From Methanomicrobium sp. W14 (lineage in GTDB: Archaea > Halobacteriota > Methanomicrobia > Methanomicrobiales > Methanomicrobiaceae): 64,000 nt of DNA. The stretch covers positions 806,001 to 870,000 of the forward strand of contig NZ_JAGGMM010000001.1 in the NCBI RefSeq assembly GCF_017875315.1, given 5' to 3'. A program made the position numbers and the translations under genes. Below are positions 60,688 through 64,000 of the stretch, piece by piece (the stretch's first letter is position 1; each line of letters opens with the position of its first letter). A model generated the notes under the pieces. That model was not told where the DNA came from, searched no databases, and worked only from the letters and a program-made list of their open reading frames with translations.

Positions 60688-61733
60688 TCTTATTTTTTTT
60701 CCTGCTATTTGTGTGTTCCCCGGTTTCTGCTGAAATCTGCAGTTTCTGGCCTGGACCAGGGAATTCAATTTCATCCGCTGATGTCATGGATATTGCAAAC
60801 GGACCTGACGGGAGTGTCATTTTTGCAACGGCAAACGGCCTCTGTATATATAATGACGGCTCCTGGGAAAACTACCATTCAGAATCCAGGGAAGAACATG
60901 GATATGTTGACGGTATTCCGCTTAATGATTATGTCGTCTGTGCTGAATCAGATAACCTGGGAAATCTATGGCTTGGGTATGGTAACGGCCTGCAGATATA
61001 TAACGGATATACAAAACCCGTTTCAATAATCTATCCCCAGAACACAATAGCATCATATTCTATAAATGATATCCAGTCATTTGGAAAGCAGATGTGGATA
61101 GCTACAGGCAACTCAGGAGTATACTGCTACCAAAACGGAGAGTGGAGGTGGTACAGACCATTTGCTGATGACGGTGTTGCAGCAAACAGAATAGAAAGTA
61201 TTGCAGCTGATTATTCAACAGGCACTGTTGTCCTTGCAGCAGACAGATACGGCCAGTTTGTACTCAGTCAAAATGAAAACAAAGAAAAATGTTTCCAGAA
61301 GATTAAAGAAAGCAGGATATCTCCAGATATGACAGAAGTCCGCTCCGCAAATACAGGAGGCGTATATTTCTTCAACAGAACCTGGATTGTTCACTATATA
61401 CCGGGTACAGGAGTCACAGAAAAAATAAACCTAACAGACCTTTCCGACACAGTTAACTATATCTCAGACATATCTTCGTCACCTGACGGAAAACTTGTTA
61501 TAGGGACAAATGAAGGTATTTTTGCATGGAAGAACGGAGTAATCACAGATCACCTTTCAAGAAAAGACCTTATAAACAACCAGATAAAAAAAGTCTTCGT
61601 GGACTCGGAAGGCCGCTGGTGGTTCACAAACAAACTTTTTACAGGGTATTACTATAAAAACGGATTCAAATCAGTAATATCATTTGATATTTCAGGAAAA
61701 GAACAGAATACCAATTCTACTCCTGAATTTTAA
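60672..61733 (+). CDS. Secreted beta-propeller protein, last gene of the motility block
   Basis: A 353-residue exported protein. The signal peptide spans about residues 1-20 (NLVLFFFLLFVCSPVSA). The mature part has repeats of a propeller type seen in sensor regulators: D-(I/V)-x(3)-P-D-G-x(4)-A-T-x-x-G-(L/I), for example ANGPDGSVIFATANGLCIY and SSPDGKLVIGTNEGIFAW, with aromatic W-x-x-Y strands. No membrane anchor or kinase domain follows. The start overlaps cheD by 16 bases, so it is likely translated with the che genes. A sensory or surface role is inferred; no characterised archaellum component of this kind is known to me. Confidence 0.75.
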   Translation: MQRNLVLFFFLLFVCSPVSAEICSFWPGPGNSISSADVMDIANGPDGSVIFATANGLCIYNDGSWENYHSESREEHGYVDGIPLNDYVVCAESDNLGNLWLGYGNGLQIYNGYTKPVSIIYPQNTIASYSINDIQSFGKQMWIATGNSGVYCYQNGEWRWYRPFADDGVAANRIESIAADYSTGTVVLAADRYGQFVLSQNENKEKCFQKIKESRISPDMTEVRSANTGGVYFFNRTWIVHYIPGTGVTEKINLTDLSDTVNYISDISSSPDGKLVIGTNEGIFAWKNGVITDHLSRKDLINNQIKKVFVDSEGRWWFTNKLFTGYYYKNGFKSVISFDISGKEQNTNSTPEF

Positions 61734-62910
61734 TTACCTGCATTGCATACTTATCCAGCGACTCAAAAAATACATTTTTTGCACTAATTCTGCGTATTTT
61801 GTCTTCGGAAAAGATATCCTTCATCATATAGTCGATTAGAATAAGGTAAAAACCCAGTGATTTGAACCGTTTTTTCAAATCCCTGAACTGAATCTCGGAT
61901 TCATTCTTCTCATCCCTCAAAACATAATACGCAAGATCGAAAAGCTGTACAAGATAATGCGGCATCCCTTTTTTAAGTGAGGTCTCCCTGAAATCATTAT
62001 ACAGATTTTTGCTGCCTGAAAGAAGAGACAGCTTTATACCGTAATAGAAGGGCTCAAGACTGTCAGGCGACTGCTGAATCATCTGCTTGACTACTCCTGC
62101 CGCACCGGCGCCGTCACGCTTTTCAAGTTTCAGGTAAAAATCCTCTCTTAAAAAGTCCTGATCATCATAAAATTTGTCAATTGCATATTTTAAAAGCCAG
62201 AACCTGCGCTCATTATTTCCGTCTGACTTCGCTTTTTGAAGACCAATTTTGACAAACCATTTTTCATCGGGAAACCAGTCAAACGTTTTCTTTATAATTA
62301 CCCAGAACGCCCGCTCCATAACCTCGTTATCTTTGATATCCAACTGTTTTAAGCGTGAAACAGGAGGTTTTGTTTTAAGAAGTTCCAAAAGGGTCTCTCT
62401 TGACAAAAGTTCAAAATCTGAAGGCGTCTTAGTCCCTCCGGGACTATTCCTCTTGGACTCAATCTCAGAAAGACAGAAATAGCAGTACGAAATATATATC
62501 CCTATTCTGGCGTCGTATTTCCAGTATTCACCAAAATATTCTATTGCTTCGTTATATTTGCCAATATCCATCATTTTGACGCCGGACAAAATTTTAAGGG
62601 TGAAACGACCTGATTTTTTCTTCTTGCACCTGAGGGCGTTTTTTATCAGTCTTTCTATAAAATCAGTCTTATTCCCCTCTTTGCTTGACATCATAATGCG
62701 ATATGCCATGGAGTCTATAAATTCATCATATGTACTGTTGTCAATGTCAGGAAACGCATTATCTAGTGCCGACATCACATGACCGAAAAAAACAGGGAGA
62801 TTTGATGATACTTTCTCAGGATTGCTGTCAATATAATAAAACAAATCGTTTTTTAATGACTCTACTTTATCATACCTGATGGCATCTGTAAGTTTCTCCC
62901 CACGCGGCAT
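61717..62910 (-). CDS. TPR-like helical protein of unknown function
   Basis: A 397-residue, almost wholly helical protein on the opposite strand to the che block, overlapping the propeller gene by 17 bases tail to tail. A segment such as MMDIGKYNEAIEYFGEYWKYDARIGIYISYCYF looks like one TPR-like helix pair; others are weaker. No catalytic motif is seen. It is probably a protein-binding scaffold. Its function is unknown, and any link to motility rests only on position. Confidence 0.7.
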   Translation of the reverse strand: MPRGEKLTDAIRYDKVESLKNDLFYYIDSNPEKVSSNLPVFFGHVMSALDNAFPDIDNSTYDEFIDSMAYRIMMSSKEGNKTDFIERLIKNALRCKKKKSGRFTLKILSGVKMMDIGKYNEAIEYFGEYWKYDARIGIYISYCYFCLSEIESKRNSPGGTKTPSDFELLSRETLLELLKTKPPVSRLKQLDIKDNEVMERAFWVIIKKTFDWFPDEKWFVKIGLQKAKSDGNNERRFWLLKYAIDKFYDDQDFLREDFYLKLEKRDGAGAAGVVKQMIQQSPDSLEPFYYGIKLSLLSGSKNLYNDFRETSLKKGMPHYLVQLFDLAYYVLRDEKNESEIQFRDLKKRFKSLGFYLILIDYMMKDIFSEDKIRRISAKNVFFESLDKYAMQVIKIQE

Positions 62911-62961
62911 TTTCGCACCCGAATTAATTTCTCTAATTTCTCTATTTATAAAAGTTAAAGA

Positions 62962-64000
62962 TTATGATTTACTAATTTCAGCATAATAATACTGGCCTAA
63001 AGAGCGCTGTTCCCTGTCCAGATAGCTGCCCGGTTTATTTATCCTTGGCCTTCCGCTTTTATCCCTTCTGAAAGTCACCCCGAGCTCCTTTAAGAAATAG
63101 TTCATGCCTTCCTCCATTTCAAACGGACCCGAGGCCTTACCGTATACTCCGGGACTTCCTTCAAACACAAGAAGCCTTTCGCTTATCATGTCTATTACGT
63201 ATATATCATGGTCTATGACAAGGACTCCGGAACCGCTGCTTTCAGCATGCCTCCTTAAGACACGGGCAAGTTTTACGCGCTGCTCAACGTCCAGATGAGC
63301 ACTGGGCTCATCAAGGATATACAGGTCTGCATCCTGTGCAAGACACAGGGCAATTGATACACGCTGAAGCTCTCCGCCTGAAAGCCTGTCGACACCTGAC
63401 TGAAGGATCTGCTCCAGTGACAATGGTTCGATTATTTCATGGAGGAAATACGACGAATCGAATTTGTTCGTTGCCCTTCTCAGAAGAAATTCAACAGTAT
63501 CGGTTGAATCAGTCTTTATGTACTGCGGCTTGAATGAAACCTTTACAGTATCGGAAAGACTTCCCGAATCAGGAGTTTCGACACCTGCAAGAAGTTTGGC
63601 AAATGTACTCTTTCCTATACCGTTTGCGCCGACTACTCCCAACACCTCTCCTGCCTTAATCTCCCCTCCGTTTACGTCAAGCGAAAATGAACTTTCGTAG
63701 CTCTTCCTGAAAGATGGAAAGGTAAAAAGAGTCTCTCTTTTACTTTCGGTGTTATGGGCCCTTGTCTCAAAGGTAACGGAATAATCCCTGAACCTTACAT
63801 TCTCTTCTGTAAGAAATCCTTCAAGATACTGGTTTATTCCCACCCTGACGCCTTTGGGCCTTGTTATTATTCCGAAAACCGACGGTTTGCCGTATGCGAC
63901 GTGGACATTGTCAGCAAGCATATCGAGAATGGCAAGGTCATGCTCCACAATCATTACAGGACTTATCTCCGCAACCTCGCGAATCAGATTTGCAGATGCC
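62962..64000 (-). CDS. ABCE1 ribosome recycling ATPase, N-terminus beyond window
   Basis: The C-terminal part of ABCE1/Rli1, which splits post-termination ribosomes. About 346 codons are present and open at the window edge; the Fe-S domain and most of the first ATPase domain lie outside. Visible are the end of domain 1 (IVEHDLAILDMLAD), the ABCE1-typical hinge KPSVFGIITRPKGVRVGINQYL, Walker A GANGIGKST, signature LSGGELQRV and Walker B YILDEPSAHLD. The hinge makes identification secure. Confidence 0.93.
   Translation of the reverse strand, partial: ASANLIREVAEISPVMIVEHDLAILDMLADNVHVAYGKPSVFGIITRPKGVRVGINQYLEGFLTEENVRFRDYSVTFETRAHNTESKRETLFTFPSFRKSYESSFSLDVNGGEIKAGEVLGVVGANGIGKSTFAKLLAGVETPDSGSLSDTVKVSFKPQYIKTDSTDTVEFLLRRATNKFDSSYFLHEIIEPLSLEQILQSGVDRLSGGELQRVSIALCLAQDADLYILDEPSAHLDVEQRVKLARVLRRHAESSGSGVLVIDHDIYVIDMISERLLVFEGSPGVYGKASGPFEMEEGMNYFLKELGVTFRRDKSGRPRINKPGSYLDREQRSLGQYYYAEISKS

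Overview
The window reads as chromosome of a methanogenic euryarchaeon of the order Methanomicrobiales. Indicators are archaeal informational genes (family B DNA polymerase, XPD-type helicase, archaeal ThrRS, uS15, eS1/S3Ae, KEOPS Pcc1, ABCE1), the archaeal lipid enzyme GGGP synthase, GatCAB, methanogen-associated proteins of unknown function, a NifB-type radical SAM protein, and archaellins whose N-termini carry the FTGLEAAIVLIAF core typical of this order. Composition is moderately AT-rich and gene density is high. A genus cannot be named safely from the sequence alone.

Layout. 1-9 kb: partial purB, a PspC-domain protein, XPD helicase, ogt, ketopantoate reductase, mobA, rlmH, pyrK/pyrD and a malate dehydrogenase. 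9-22.4 kb: a long run of informational genes on the + strand (polB, an asparagine-synthetase-like protein, gatC-gatA-gatB, topA, GGGP synthase, a TrmJ-like methyltransferase, dcd, thrS). 22.4-27.1 kb: membrane and surface proteins, a thioredoxin/DsbD-like fusion, nifB, tandem lipoproteins and feoA. 27.1-29.4 kb: a small-gene, AT-rich accessory pocket that abuts the 3' end of tRNA-Val(TAC). It holds a toxin/antitoxin-like convergent pair, a helix-turn-helix membrane protein, two related micro-peptide frames and a ribbon-helix-helix-like gene behind a 22-bp perfect palindrome. 29.8-36 kb: phosphate transporter plus DUF47 partner, tRNA-Thr, tRNA-Gly, a Cas4-like protein without obvious catalytic residues, a nucleotidyltransferase, Sua5 and an ACT protein. 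36-44.8 kb: rps15-recJ-pcc1-rps3ae and conserved archaeal genes, tRNA-Leu(TAA) with a decayed 5'-half copy in front of it, and an M24 peptidase.

45-61.7 kb is one continuous motility block: three archaellins, a FlaD/E-type protein, FlaF, FlaG, FlaH, FlaI and FlaJ, then a 479-aa membrane-anchored acidic protein I cannot assign, the archaeal adaptor CheF, and CheY, CheB, CheA, CheC and CheD, ending with a secreted beta-propeller protein that overlaps cheD. Receptors, CheR, CheW and the prepilin peptidase are not in the window, so they must lie elsewhere if present. The window closes with a TPR-like protein and the C-terminal two thirds of ABCE1, both on the minus strand.

The most interesting candidates are the 28.2-29.2 kb micro-peptide/HTH cassette, the unassigned proteins built into the archaellum-chemotaxis block, a possible structured RNA upstream of rps15, and the tRNA-Leu half relic. 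I found no CRISPR array, insertion sequence or rRNA gene.
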